A stretch of 64,000 nucleotides of DNA from an uncultured Lachnospira sp. GTDB taxonomy: Bacteria; Bacillota; Clostridia; Lachnospirales; Lachnospiraceae. Position 1 is the first letter of the stretch, and the number at the start of each line of letters is the position of its first letter. A model generated the notes under the pieces. It was not told the origin of the DNA and made no database searches. It was given only the letters and a program-made list of their open reading frames with translations. The stretch spans positions 3,707-67,706 of the forward strand of contig CAJUBU010000015.1 of assembly GCA_910585095.1 (NCBI GenBank). The letters are read 5' to 3'. Positions 33,745 to 43,252 of this stretch are shown in pieces. A program made the translations under genes and the position numbers.

Positions 33745-36021
33745 TTATGGGTTTCTCTTAAAAATAATATCACGCCAAGACTTTGGTCGTGTATTTAATG
33801 AAAGAGTTGCAAAGTTCGGAATCTGCATATCATATATATAATCCCCTATTTGGTGTTCTTCCATTAATTGTTTATTAAAATAGTTCTCAATATTTTGATA
33901 TCCTGTTGGAACAAATGACAAAATATCAAATCCAATTAAATTTAAAAATGCAATCAATATGGAGTCTTCAAGAGAACTTACTTTTTCTCCTGTGTTAATA
34001 TAAATTATTTTAGGATTCTTTTTTGTAAAATCAAACTTTTGAATCAAACGAATAATATCTTTTGGCAAATTTAAAACAGTTGCAACAATCGTATACTCTG
34101 TTCCATTTTGAAATGTTCCTTTTATCAGCGCTTGATTGATAAGAATCTGCAATTTTTCAAGCATATGTTCTTGCATTTCTTCTCTTAAAAAACGGTACTG
34201 ATAATCCGCATGATTTTTAATTTTATTTTTTTGAAGTTTTCCATTTTTAAAAAATTCAGTTGTATGCTCCTTTAACGGATTATAAGCCGTTGACTCTATA
34301 AATGGAACTTTCTGAATCACGTAAGTATCTTGTGTCAACAATTCTTTTACGGATATCCAGTATGATGTAATATCACTATTTTTCACACCAGAAACTTTTG
34401 CACAAATCACAGGAATATTAACAATATCATCTATCACTCCAAAATTTGGTCGATATTTTAATTCTTCATTCCACAATATTTTTATTTCTTCATACATTGT
34501 CTGCAAATTGATAGCATTTGCCTTTTGATATTGTTGATTCCTATATAATCCTGAATCTTGATACATAAGCGTATCTAATTCTCTCTCTGCATGATATGCA
34601 ACAGTACCCAGTTTTATATCTGCATTTTCTTTTGGAAATTTTGTCACATTCATTGAAGTCTCATAATTGACTTCATATAATAGTTTATCCTGAATTATAC
34701 TTTTTATATTCAAATTTGGATTAAGAATAAGTACATCAATAGGCAATCTTGCCAACATCTTTAAAAATAAAGCTTCTGTTTCACTTTTACAGCCACCCAT
34801 CAAAATAAAACAACTAATTTGCGGCATCTTCCAGCTAGAAAATAACCCTGCTTGATACCTTTTTAGCCAACAAAGCATATACACTGCTCTATTTGTCATT
34901 TTATTAATGTTCATCTGCGGCTTTTTTGCTTCTTCTAACAACACATCTAAAAAAGCTTTTATCATTAACCGCTGAAGCTCAATATTAAACGAATATTGAA
35001 TATTAATCACTAAATCGGATAACATTTGGTCTAACGTTTTATACGTTTGACGGCGAATGGATGAAATTTCTTCATTTGATGGGACAGGAATATTCTCATC
35101 AACAATCACAATTTTTCTTTTATTATTTTTTAACTCTAATTGTAATTGATATAAATCATTCATATATGTAATTTTATCCGCAACGCCATTCATTATACAA
35201 AAACAATTATAAAAAAAAGCAGGATTGTCACCTCGAACTATTACATTTTGTTTAACATCCTGCAAAATTTCTCCTGTAATCCAAGCATTGGTACAATTTA
35301 CATATTTAGGCTTTTCCCCATAAAGTCTTGCATTATTAAAATCATTTTGTATCTCCTGCCGAATCCACTTTAAATTAAAATCAGATGGAAAAGGGTTTGC
35401 ATTATCTATCTTTAATTCATATGAAAATGATGAGTTCGCATCCAGTTTTAAATAAGCATTATCACCCTGATACTGCAAAAGGACAACATCGCACCCTGCA
35501 TGACAAAGTACTGAAATCAAGAGCAATTCATAATTGCTGATAGAACCTTCATATAATATCTTAGGTACTTTTTCCTGTCCAAGCAAATTTACAATGCGCT
35601 CAAATTTATAATAGAGCCAACACATAAATTTAATATATGCATTTTTTAGCATATTTTCATTTTTTCCTGCTTTTTTTAAAGTCTCTAATGTATTATATAT
35701 TGATATTACCACATTATTTCTTTGATAATCATTCATTCTTGGCAGCCATTTTTTTAAACTTACAGAAATAAATTCAGCATTCATACAAAAATTCATTCCC
35801 ATAATTTCGCTATAGTAGGATAAATTTTTTTCATCAGGATTTGGAATTTTCCCTTCAATGATAACGCCTGCCAATCGGGCGGACTCATAATATTTTTTTA
35901 CAAAATCGCCTATTTCTTGCGTATAGGCATTAATTCTATAAAAATAAACACCTCTGTTCTCTCTATTGCTCAATTCCAAAAAGTAATCATCTAGTTGATG
36001 TATTTTTTGATGTTTAAACAT
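33745..36021 (-). CDS. yceG: YceG family protein of the Ter operon
   Basis: A 758-residue soluble protein of the YceG family, found only in Ter-type operons; its function is unknown. No membrane helices are visible. It seems to contain three related segments of the type hydrophobic helix, Leu-Ile-x2-Asp-(I/V)-L: HAGCDVVLLQYQGD near 185, ARLPIDVLILNPN near 430, and NLIGFDILSFVPTG near 715. This suggests an internally repeated nucleotide-binding-like or scaffold fold. The last segment resembles the N-terminal domain of the trypsin-like protein at 36744-38258. AAAAGG precedes the ATG. It is 16 bases downstream of the rhomboid gene and 32 before telA. Confidence 0.85.
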   Translation of the reverse strand: MFKHQKIHQLDDYFLELSNRENRGVYFYRINAYTQEIGDFVKKYYESARLAGVIIEGKIPNPDEKNLSYYSEIMGMNFCMNAEFISVSLKKWLPRMNDYQRNNVVISIYNTLETLKKAGKNENMLKNAYIKFMCWLYYKFERIVNLLGQEKVPKILYEGSISNYELLLISVLCHAGCDVVLLQYQGDNAYLKLDANSSFSYELKIDNANPFPSDFNLKWIRQEIQNDFNNARLYGEKPKYVNCTNAWITGEILQDVKQNVIVRGDNPAFFYNCFCIMNGVADKITYMNDLYQLQLELKNNKRKIVIVDENIPVPSNEEISSIRRQTYKTLDQMLSDLVINIQYSFNIELQRLMIKAFLDVLLEEAKKPQMNINKMTNRAVYMLCWLKRYQAGLFSSWKMPQISCFILMGGCKSETEALFLKMLARLPIDVLILNPNLNIKSIIQDKLLYEVNYETSMNVTKFPKENADIKLGTVAYHAERELDTLMYQDSGLYRNQQYQKANAINLQTMYEEIKILWNEELKYRPNFGVIDDIVNIPVICAKVSGVKNSDITSYWISVKELLTQDTYVIQKVPFIESTAYNPLKEHTTEFFKNGKLQKNKIKNHADYQYRFLREEMQEHMLEKLQILINQALIKGTFQNGTEYTIVATVLNLPKDIIRLIQKFDFTKKNPKIIYINTGEKVSSLEDSILIAFLNLIGFDILSFVPTGYQNIENYFNKQLMEEHQIGDYIYDMQIPNFATLSLNTRPKSWRDIIFKRNP

Positions 36022-36037
36022 GGATACCTTTTCACCT

Positions 36038-36625
36038 TCAATACCGATTCATCTTATTTTTATTCATAACATAGCCAAGACTTGCACCTATTATTCCTCC
36101 AATAATATGTGTCAAATTAGACACATTATCATGTGCAAACAAGCCATTATATACCTGCCCTCCAATATATACCACTGCCACCAGTATAAATGTCATTGGA
36201 ATACTTCCATCTTTAATACTTGTAAAAGAGGATAACAAAATAAATGCAAAAACAACACCGCTTGCTCCTAACAATCGAACATGCGGAAATAATATAATAT
36301 TGACAAGACCTGTAACCAGTGCTGTTGATAAAATGACTACTACCATATTAGCAGAACCATATTTTTCTTCAAGTAATGGACCTACAACTAATATCAGCAT
36401 AATATTTCCAATAAAATGCTGCCAATTTGCATGTCCAAACACATGACCAATCAATCTTAAATAGGTCAACGGATTTAATAATGATGAGCGATAAACACTA
36501 AATAAAGTATATGTTGAAGATCCTTTTGTCAAATATCCCAACAAGAGTGATAAAAAACAAAGAAGTGTAAATCCTAAAATAACTGGAGAATTAAACGATA
36601 TTTTTAATTGTTTTTTTCTATTCAT
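36038..36625 (-). CDS. Rhomboid family intramembrane serine protease
   Basis: A membrane protease of about 195 residues with six helices. The catalytic serine lies in LLGASGVVFAF (GxSG) and the catalytic His in VSNLTHIIGGIIG. The HxxxN-type helix-2 motif is present as HANWQHFIGNIMLI. Rhomboids cleave within or next to single transmembrane segments of substrates. A start at 36685 is in frame, but AGGAGATTTATT before the ATG at 36625 makes that the better choice. It sits between the trypsin-like protease gene and yceG in the same direction, 16 bases from the latter. Two proteases in a Ter operon hint at a proteolytic signalling step, which is inference. Confidence 0.93.
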   Translation of the reverse strand: MNRKKQLKISFNSPVILGFTLLCFLSLLLGYLTKGSSTYTLFSVYRSSLLNPLTYLRLIGHVFGHANWQHFIGNIMLILVVGPLLEEKYGSANMVVVILSTALVTGLVNIILFPHVRLLGASGVVFAFILLSSFTSIKDGSIPMTFILVAVVYIGGQVYNGLFAHDNVSNLTHIIGGIIGASLGYVMNKNKMNRY

Positions 36626-36743
36626 AATAAATCTCCTATTCTTACTTAACTTGTACATAAAAAACAACTTATTATTTTTACACAAGCATAATCTTATTCG
36701 TACTTTTGAATTGTATCACTTTTATTGATATTTTACAAGCGTT

Positions 36744-38258
36744 CTAACAAAACCCTTGGATAAATAAATTAATACAATCATATGGCACAGCCAAATTAAT
36801 ATTTTGCCCCGAATCAATACCTGCACTGCTTATACCAATTACTTCACCATACATATTTAATAATGCACCGCCAGAACTTCCATGTGAAATAGGCGCTGTA
36901 AACTGTATTACATCTACACTGTCCATTACTCGAAAGCCTGAAATAATCCCATCAGAAACGGAATTAAATAAACCAAGCGGACTGCCTATCGCCACTACTT
37001 TCTGTCCTCTTACTAGTTTATTGCGACCTTTATATATAGGTAAAGGGGATAATGTTTTTGCTATCCGTATAACCGCTAAATCCATTACTGAATTATATTT
37101 AATTACTTCATTAGTTCGATATACTTCCTTATCATTTTCAATACGCACACAATAATACCACCCTTTATTTACAACATGATGATTTGTTAAAATATATCCT
37201 TCCTTTCCTACCATAATACCTGAACCTATTCCTAACACATCACCCAATTTATTGTGAACCTCAATCATTACAATTGAAGATGCCAATAATGCTAACTCCT
37301 CAAAGGATTTTTCTCTTCTGCTCTTTGCTGTATTTATCGAATTAGACGAAACCTGCACGGGAACAGAATTGGACTGGGATAATTGATTTGTAACACGAAC
37401 TTTATCTGTATTACGTCTCGATGTCGTATTGCAGGCTGGTTGTGCGTTAGAAACTGAATTTATATTGTGTGTCTGTCTTTTGCGTTCTGGTATATGTACA
37501 ATTATTTTTTCTTGATTTACAACACTCTTATTATTGTTTATATTTTTATCATAACTATTATTATTATTTTTATTACATTCAAATTCGGGCAGGCACCATT
37601 CTACAAAATCTCCCACTACATTCTCTTTTGACAACTTTTTTAAATCGTCACAAATATTGATATCTTGTCTATTTTGGAGCATTAATACGTCTGCGCCAAT
37701 CAAGGTTAATAAATAGTAAAACAAATACTCCTGTACTTTTGATACATTTTCTGCAATAACTTTAATACATGATTGTTCATTCCATTTCGTATGCCAATTA
37801 TGAAAAACAAAATCCATCCACCAAATCATTTTAATAACAAAATTTTTTTGTATTGAATCACTCGTTCCTTTTTTTAACTGCATATACTTATCACATGTTT
37901 GGGTAATTGCTCCTCCTAATGTTAGGGCAAATAACTCATTATTTTCTGTGCTGTGTATAATCATTTTCTTTTTATCGCTTACTATCCAATTATCATAACA
38001 TTGAATATAATAGTTACTCTCATTATCTTGCAAGTAAAGGGGTAATTTTGCTACTCTTTTATATAATAATTTATTAGAAATCATTTCCCCTGACAACATA
38101 TTATCAACATAAATCACTTCGTTTTTCAAAGATTCATTCCCACCAAGTAATCTAATAAAATACACATCTCTAATCCCGTTATTATACCCGCCTTTAATCC
38201 TAGCAAATGTGGTTACTGACTGAATATTCATAACATTATGTCTATAGTTTATTTTCAT
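36744..38258 (-). CDS. Trypsin-like serine protease with a YceG-like N-terminal domain
   Basis: A 504-residue protein with no signal peptide or membrane helix. The C-terminal domain (about 310-504) is a trypsin-like protease with His in YILTNHHVVNKGW, Asp in SVMDLAVIRIA and Ser in ISHGSSGGALLN. No PDZ domain follows, unlike HtrA. Residues 1-235 resemble YceG. In particular LLTLIGADVLMLQ followed by NVVGDFVEWCLPEF parallels the YceG end LNLIGFDILSF and IGDYIYDMQIPNF. A Lys/Asn/Ser-rich linker of about 75 residues separates the two. The frame could start at 38270, but that segment holds GGAGG, five bases before the ATG at 38258. It is the first minus-strand gene before rhomboid-yceG-telA-terD. 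Confidence 0.85.
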   Translation of the reverse strand: MKINYRHNVMNIQSVTTFARIKGGYNNGIRDVYFIRLLGGNESLKNEVIYVDNMLSGEMISNKLLYKRVAKLPLYLQDNESNYYIQCYDNWIVSDKKKMIIHSTENNELFALTLGGAITQTCDKYMQLKKGTSDSIQKNFVIKMIWWMDFVFHNWHTKWNEQSCIKVIAENVSKVQEYLFYYLLTLIGADVLMLQNRQDINICDDLKKLSKENVVGDFVEWCLPEFECNKNNNNSYDKNINNNKSVVNQEKIIVHIPERKRQTHNINSVSNAQPACNTTSRRNTDKVRVTNQLSQSNSVPVQVSSNSINTAKSRREKSFEELALLASSIVMIEVHNKLGDVLGIGSGIMVGKEGYILTNHHVVNKGWYYCVRIENDKEVYRTNEVIKYNSVMDLAVIRIAKTLSPLPIYKGRNKLVRGQKVVAIGSPLGLFNSVSDGIISGFRVMDSVDVIQFTAPISHGSSGGALLNMYGEVIGISSAGIDSGQNINLAVPYDCINLFIQGFC

Positions 38259-38432
38259 TTCTGCCTCCACACTTCATTTATTTATATATCTATTTTTTAT
38301 ATTTTATGATTTCAAAGTACTAAAGTACGCTGCATTAAAATTTGCTGATAGCTTTTAAACAAAAAAAATATTATTCAACTAAATTTTATCATAAAACAAA
38401 GTTTTTTTCTATGTTTCTTTTTACTTTTATGT

Positions 38433-38438
38433 TATAAT
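38433..38438 (+). promoter_or_regulatory. Extended -10 promoter of the citrate-lyase-like gene
   Basis: TATAAT preceded by TGT (extended -10) lies about 37 bases before the start at 38475. No good -35 box was seen. It directs the only plus-strand gene of the Ter island, away from the protease operon. Confidence 0.5.
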
Positions 38439-38474
38439 CACCTCTATATCGAAAACTAGAAAGGAAACCATATT

Positions 38475-39443
38475 ATGAAAGATTCTGCACTTTATTATAG
38501 TGTGGGCGCTCTTTTATACTGCCCTGCAAACAATGAATCTATATCCGATTCCATTATCCACAACAAATTTATAAAACCATTTTCACTGGCACTTTGTCTA
38601 GAAGACACTATTCCTGATAATTTCGTTCTTCAAGCAGAACAAATATGTTATCATAATCTTCTACAAATAAAGAACGCGAAAGAATCACAAGATTTTTATC
38701 TCCCAAAAATATTTATTCGAGTACGAAATCCAGAGCAAATACTGCGATTATATCATCATTTAGGAGAATTAATGTCTTTAATTTATGGTTTTATTGTGCC
38801 TAAATTTGCTTTGGATAATGCAGATGCCTATATTCATAATTTATGTGAAATTAATTCAACCTCTACACAACCTGTTTATATGATGCCTATCTATGAAAGT
38901 TCTTCTATCATTGACTTAAGAACTAGATATGATATTTTATATACGTTAAAAGATAAAATTGATTCTATTGAAAAATTGATTCTTAACATTCGTGTTGGCG
39001 GCAATGATTTATGCCATGTTTTTGGCTACAGAAGACATGCAGATGAATCAATACATCAAATAAAACCTATTGCAAGTATCTTTTCAGATATTAATACCAT
39101 TTATGGTTGTGATTATGTGATTTCTGGTGCTGTTTGGGAATATTTTGATGGTGCTTATTGGAAAGAAGGATTAAAAAAAGAGATTAAGGAAGACAAACTA
39201 TGTGGATTTATAGGAAAAACTGTAATTCACCCTAAACAAATCCCTATAGTAAATTCTGAATATGCTGTACATATTACAGACTATCAATCTGCAAAAGCAA
39301 TACTAAACTGGGATAATGATTCTAAAACCTTAGTATCATCAGACCCACAAAAAGTACGTATGAATGAATATAAAACTCACGCAAACTGGGCAAAAAAAAT
39401 AATGCTGATGGCTGAGCATTATGGAATCGCAATAAATGATTGA
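38475..39443 (+). CDS. HpcH/HpaI aldolase/citrate lyase family protein (Ter biosynthetic arm)
   Basis: A 322-residue TIM-barrel protein of the CitE-like class. Motifs include ALCLEDTIPD (acidic metal ligand), FIRVRNPEQI (substrate-binding Arg), YMMPIYES and LNIRVGGNDLCHVFG, then IGKTVIHPKQIP near the end. Such proteins cleave or condense acyl-type substrates using Mg2+. CitE-like members recur in Ter islands with StiP and phosphoribosyltransferase genes, where synthesis of a nucleoside-like metabolite has been proposed. The start has AGAAAGGA about 10 bases upstream and an extended -10 promoter. It is transcribed divergently from the trypsin/rhomboid operon. Substrate unknown. Confidence 0.85.
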   Translation: MKDSALYYSVGALLYCPANNESISDSIIHNKFIKPFSLALCLEDTIPDNFVLQAEQICYHNLLQIKNAKESQDFYLPKIFIRVRNPEQILRLYHHLGELMSLIYGFIVPKFALDNADAYIHNLCEINSTSTQPVYMMPIYESSSIIDLRTRYDILYTLKDKIDSIEKLILNIRVGGNDLCHVFGYRRHADESIHQIKPIASIFSDINTIYGCDYVISGAVWEYFDGAYWKEGLKKEIKEDKLCGFIGKTVIHPKQIPIVNSEYAVHITDYQSAKAILNWDNDSKTLVSSDPQKVRMNEYKTHANWAKKIMLMAEHYGIAIND

Positions 39444-39613
39444 TATAAAAATTTATCTCACAAATATTTAATTTATAATGTTTAATACCTTTTTGTACAA
39501 AATAAAAAGAGCTAATAAAATAAATCATTCAATACAATATAAATATTTATTTTTTTACATTCATGTTGTAACGAAAAATTTTATTTTATTATAGCCCTTT
39601 TTATTATCATTGT

Positions 39614-39658
39614 AATAAAGCAGATATTCGCAATCTGCTTCGCTACTTACTTATAACT
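39614..39658. repeat. Intergenic repeat A4
   Basis: Core copy reading AAGCAGATATTCGCAATCTG then CTTCGCTACTTAC on the plus strand. Compensating changes (GCAGAT/ATCTGC instead of GCGGAT/ATCCGC) keep the stem paired. It lies 34 bases after the chemoreceptor stop. Confidence 0.75.
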
Positions 39659-39691
39659 TCATTGAAATTTATCATCTTTTTAACAATAAAA

Positions 39692-41719
39692 TCAACTTTC
39701 ATATTGGAATCTTTCAACTAAATCTTTAAGCATATCTGCCTGACTTGACAATTCTTCTGAGGCAGCCGCACTCTCCTGTGATGTAGCTGAATTAGACTCT
39801 ACCACCTCTGCAATCTGATTAATACCTTCTGTAATCTGTGATGCAGCTAAAGCTTGATTATCTGAAGCTTGTGCAATCTCTACCATAGACTTATTTACTA
39901 TCTTTGCATTATCCACAACAGCAAGTAACGATTGTGCTGTAGAATTTGTAAGTTGTATTCCTTCTTCCACAGCCATAATGGCATTTTGAATTAAATTTTT
40001 TGTATTTTTTGCTGCATCTGCACTTTGTTCTGCAAGTATCCCAACTTGTGTAGCAACAACAGCAAATCCTTTTCCATTTTCTCCTGCTCTTGCTGCCTCA
40101 ATGGAAGCATTCAATGCAAGAAGCGATGTCTGATCTGCAATTTCTTCAATACTCTTAATAATTTCAGCAATTTTATCCGAAGCCTCTCTAATTTTATTCA
40201 TAGCCTCTATATTCTTCTTCATATGTTCATTACTCTCAGTAATCTGAGTATTCATACTTGCAACAATATCACTTGTTTTATCTGCATTTTTTGCATTTAT
40301 CGCTATTTTTTCTGAAATTTCTGTAATCGTTGCCGTTAATTCCTCCACTGCACTTGCTTGGTCTGTTGCACCTTCTGCAAGAACCTGTGAGGCTTCTGAT
40401 AAATCCATCGCTCCGTTTTGTACACTTTGTGCATTACTATCAATATCTCTCATCGCGGCACTTAACGATTTAATAATTCCTCTAAAGGACTGACTAATCT
40501 CAGCAAAATCGCCCTTAAAGTCATCATCAACTTTAATTAAAAAGTTACCATTGGACAATTCTGACAAATTGCTGTCAATATCTGAAATAATTGCTTTTAA
40601 GTCTTGAATTGTGCTTGCAAGACTATTCATCAGTGTTGCTGTCTCATCATTTTCCTCTGGTATAGGCGCTTCTGAATGAAGGTCTCCTTCTGCCAATAAT
40701 TTTAAACGTTCTACCACCACCATAATTGGCTTTATAACATTTTTTCCAAGACGAACGCCATTTCTAATGCCAACTATCGTAAATATAATTACAAAAAGGA
40801 CTGTAATAACCATTGACAAATAGAACATGCCCAAAAATTCATTTCGGACAGCTGCAACACCAATACTCCAGCCATTTATATCTGGAACTGGTGAATAAGC
40901 GACAACTTTTGTTACTCCACCATATGAATATGTACCTACTCCTGCTTCTCCAGTAATCATTTTCTTACAAATAGCACTATATTTTTTAAGTTTTGGATTC
41001 GTATCCCCAAGTGCTACACTATCTTCCACCCCGACAAGCGATGAATCAATATCTGCAATCGTTATTCCATTGGCATCCAGCATAAATGCTGTTCCACCTT
41101 TTCCAACCTTAATTGAACGCATAATATCATTTAACGATTCACCATTTGGAATATAAAGAACAGCACCAACTGGCGTTGTACCCGGGACCCCATCTTTCCA
41201 TAAAGGAGCAGAAACAGCATATGATACTGATTTTGTAACTTCACTATATGCAGGTGTTGAAACATATGTATTCCCTTTCATTGCCTCTTTAAAACAATAA
41301 CTATCAGAATAGTTTGCTCCAGAAATAATATCAATACCACTGCTGTTAAGAAGAAATCCTTTTTCAAAACCATGTTGTTTAATTTTTTCATTTAAAATCG
41401 AAGCTTTATCCGATACTGACCTTTCAGGATCAGCAAGACGTGCAATACTTCCTGTTTCATAGGCAATTGCCTTATATTTTTCAAGAGATGCTGCCACATA
41501 ATCAGCAGCCACATCAGAAGTGTTATTAATTGTTTCTGAAACTGCACTTACAGACGAAACCCAGCTTAATATTGCTGTAATCACACCTAAAATAATACAG
41601 CTAAACATAACTGTCTGTGCAAATCGCTTAGAAATCTTTTTTTCAATACTTACAAATTCACCATTATTTTTACTTGTTTTTGCTTTTTTTAATAGACTTT
41701 TGCTTTTTTCTTTTTGCAT
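39692..41719 (-). CDS. Methyl-accepting chemotaxis protein (dCache sensor)
   Basis: A transmembrane chemoreceptor of 675 residues. A first helix (about 37-60) is followed by a dCache-type extracellular domain (about 65-300, with GGTAFMLDANGITIAD) and a second helix (about 305-328). A HAMP domain, a short linker and a full-length signalling domain with tip ASIEAARAGENGKGFAVVA come next. It relays ligand binding to CheA/CheW. A start at 41731 contains the ribosome site (ATGAGG), so ATG 41719 is preferred. The gene has no evident link to the Ter island that surrounds it and is flanked by repeat A4 and a long non-coding stretch, so it may be a later insertion. Confidence 0.94.
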   Translation of the reverse strand: MQKEKSKSLLKKAKTSKNNGEFVSIEKKISKRFAQTVMFSCIILGVITAILSWVSSVSAVSETINNTSDVAADYVAASLEKYKAIAYETGSIARLADPERSVSDKASILNEKIKQHGFEKGFLLNSSGIDIISGANYSDSYCFKEAMKGNTYVSTPAYSEVTKSVSYAVSAPLWKDGVPGTTPVGAVLYIPNGESLNDIMRSIKVGKGGTAFMLDANGITIADIDSSLVGVEDSVALGDTNPKLKKYSAICKKMITGEAGVGTYSYGGVTKVVAYSPVPDINGWSIGVAAVRNEFLGMFYLSMVITVLFVIIFTIVGIRNGVRLGKNVIKPIMVVVERLKLLAEGDLHSEAPIPEENDETATLMNSLASTIQDLKAIISDIDSNLSELSNGNFLIKVDDDFKGDFAEISQSFRGIIKSLSAAMRDIDSNAQSVQNGAMDLSEASQVLAEGATDQASAVEELTATITEISEKIAINAKNADKTSDIVASMNTQITESNEHMKKNIEAMNKIREASDKIAEIIKSIEEIADQTSLLALNASIEAARAGENGKGFAVVATQVGILAEQSADAAKNTKNLIQNAIMAVEEGIQLTNSTAQSLLAVVDNAKIVNKSMVEIAQASDNQALAASQITEGINQIAEVVESNSATSQESAAASEELSSQADMLKDLVERFQYES

Positions 41720-42194
41720 ATAAATCCTCATTTCTGCGTCGCCCTAATAATAAAATATCCTCATTCACTTTTGTGTTCCTAATGATTTTAAACCCATTTT
41801 GAAATGTATATTTATATTAATGTAAGGTTTTATTAACAACATTTTAATTTATCTTTTCTTTTATGAAAAATTTATGCTAAAATGACGCACATTGCAACTT
41901 CAACTGCAAATAGAATGATATACAAAAAGTCAACCGAAACAACTCAGTCAGCATAACTGCTACCTTATTACACAGCACAGCAATTATATGCCACTATGAC
42001 ACAACATTAGATAAAAAAACTGCAATTACTATAAATATATAACACAAAGCTCTACTTCATTTAATTTCACCTCCAATATTTTATTTTCTCTGATTATATT
42101 TCATATTTATTTTATGATATTCATTGGGAATCCAAAATTAAATTAGGACTATATAAACCCTATGTTTTATTATTTTTATATAGAACAATAATAA

Positions 42195-42223
42195 ATGTTA
42201 CATTTTACACATCCTTATGTCAA
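42195..42223 (-). promoter_or_regulatory. Orphan sigma-A-like promoter
   Basis: A perfect TTGACA and TAACAT are 17 bases apart on the minus strand. The next long gene in that direction (the chemoreceptor) starts about 470 bases on, so the transcript would have a very long leader or encode something small. Confidence 0.45.
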
Positions 42224-42387
42224 CAAAAGATATATATCTGGGCAACACATTGATATATATCCTATGTTATTATATCATAATTTAATATATTTTTTCTACC
42301 TTTTTCATTTATTTTTTTTTAATTTTATATAATTTTTATAGTTTGATTAAAAATATTATCTCTTATAATATAAAATCTTTTCTTTCA

Positions 42388-42432
42388 ACAAAAAACAGAT
42401 ACACGTTACCATATGTTCTAACGCATATCTGT
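42388..42432 (-). terminator. Terminator after the SHOCT-like protein gene
   Basis: ACAGATA pairs with TATCTGT, with inner CGTTA/TAACG pairing, followed by TTTTTTG on the minus strand, 27 bases after the stop at 42459. Confidence 0.75.
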
Positions 42433-42458
42433 CTTTTAATCTTTTATATTTTTAATAA

Positions 42459-43022
42459 TTATTCTAATATTTTTTTAATTTTCTCATCATATTCAACTTT
42501 TGAAATAATACCCATACTCAATTGCATTTCAATTTTTTTAAGCAAATCATAATTATCCAATCGTTTTTGAGCAGCTTCTAATTTTTCATTATATTCTTGT
42601 GCTGTAAGAATATCAAGCGCAAATGCCTTGTCTAATTTTTGCTTGACTGCATTAAATTCATCTTCCGCTTTCTTCTTCGCCTTCTGCTCATTTTCTTCTC
42701 GAATGGTTGTTTCTTTTTTATCAATCTGCAATTTTATATCTGCCAATTTTTCTAATTCTGGCTCAATGTTTTCCAGTACGTCTGAAACATCAAAAGTATC
42801 GCCGCCACTGCACTTTTCAACATATTCAACATATCGTTTTCCTATTTCAGCATAGGAAGATTCCAGTTTCTTCTCAACTACAGATTTTTGAATATTCAAA
42901 CTTGCAAGTTCACTTTGTTCTTTTGTTAGGTTATATAGAGATTCCCCTAAATTTTTAGCAGAATGAAACATATTGTCCCCAACTTCTTTTGCTGCTTTTG
43001 CAGCCTTTTCAAACATATCCAT
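42459..43022 (-). CDS. Coiled-coil protein with two C-terminal SHOCT-like motifs
   Basis: An acidic and lysine-rich, largely helical protein of 187 residues without membrane segments. After an amphipathic N-terminus (MFEKAAKAAKEVGDNMF) it forms long coiled coils. It ends with two short repeats of SHOCT type, ALDILTAQEYNEKL and SMGIISKVEYDEKI. SHOCT motifs are small helical tails linked to oligomerisation or membrane association. The start has GGAGGAGTAGAT before the ATG. It lies between the StiP gene and the chemoreceptor and has its own terminator. A role in the Ter island is possible from position only; no function is known. Confidence 0.75.
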   Translation of the reverse strand: MDMFEKAAKAAKEVGDNMFHSAKNLGESLYNLTKEQSELASLNIQKSVVEKKLESSYAEIGKRYVEYVEKCSGGDTFDVSDVLENIEPELEKLADIKLQIDKKETTIREENEQKAKKKAEDEFNAVKQKLDKAFALDILTAQEYNEKLEAAQKRLDNYDLLKKIEMQLSMGIISKVEYDEKIKKILE

Positions 43023-43252
43023 ATCTACTCCTCCTACACTTTTTATACCATCTAAATATCATATTTTTCTTTTTTCAACATCATATTTTTAGGTAAAGAC
43101 AAGTATTTGTTTGTACAGCAAATTTTTATATCATTATTTTGCTGGGGTTATTATACCATAGTCTTTAAGTAAAGTCACTTATAATTTATGTTTTAATTAT
43201 AATATATATTTCATATTTTTAAAAATTTTATAAATCATTTCACTATCCTACT

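Larger units (their letters stand above)
41720..42458. other. Long AT-rich intergenic region with an orphan promoter
   Basis: About 740 bases without a convincing gene. It contains a good minus-strand promoter (42195-42223), the terminator of the next gene upstream (42388-42432), and two direct copies of the self-complementary decamer GATATATATC (near 42230 and 42255). On the minus strand near 42065-42080 a strong ribosome site GGAGGTG leads only to ATGAAGTAG, a two-codon frame, or from its GTG to 13 codons. It could be a decayed gene, a leader peptide or an sRNA. Nothing more is supported. Confidence 0.5.

Noticed and set aside
36744..38258. Second HtrA protease
   Set aside because: It has the trypsin-like triad but no signal, membrane anchor or PDZ domain, and its N-terminal half matches YceG-type sequence instead.
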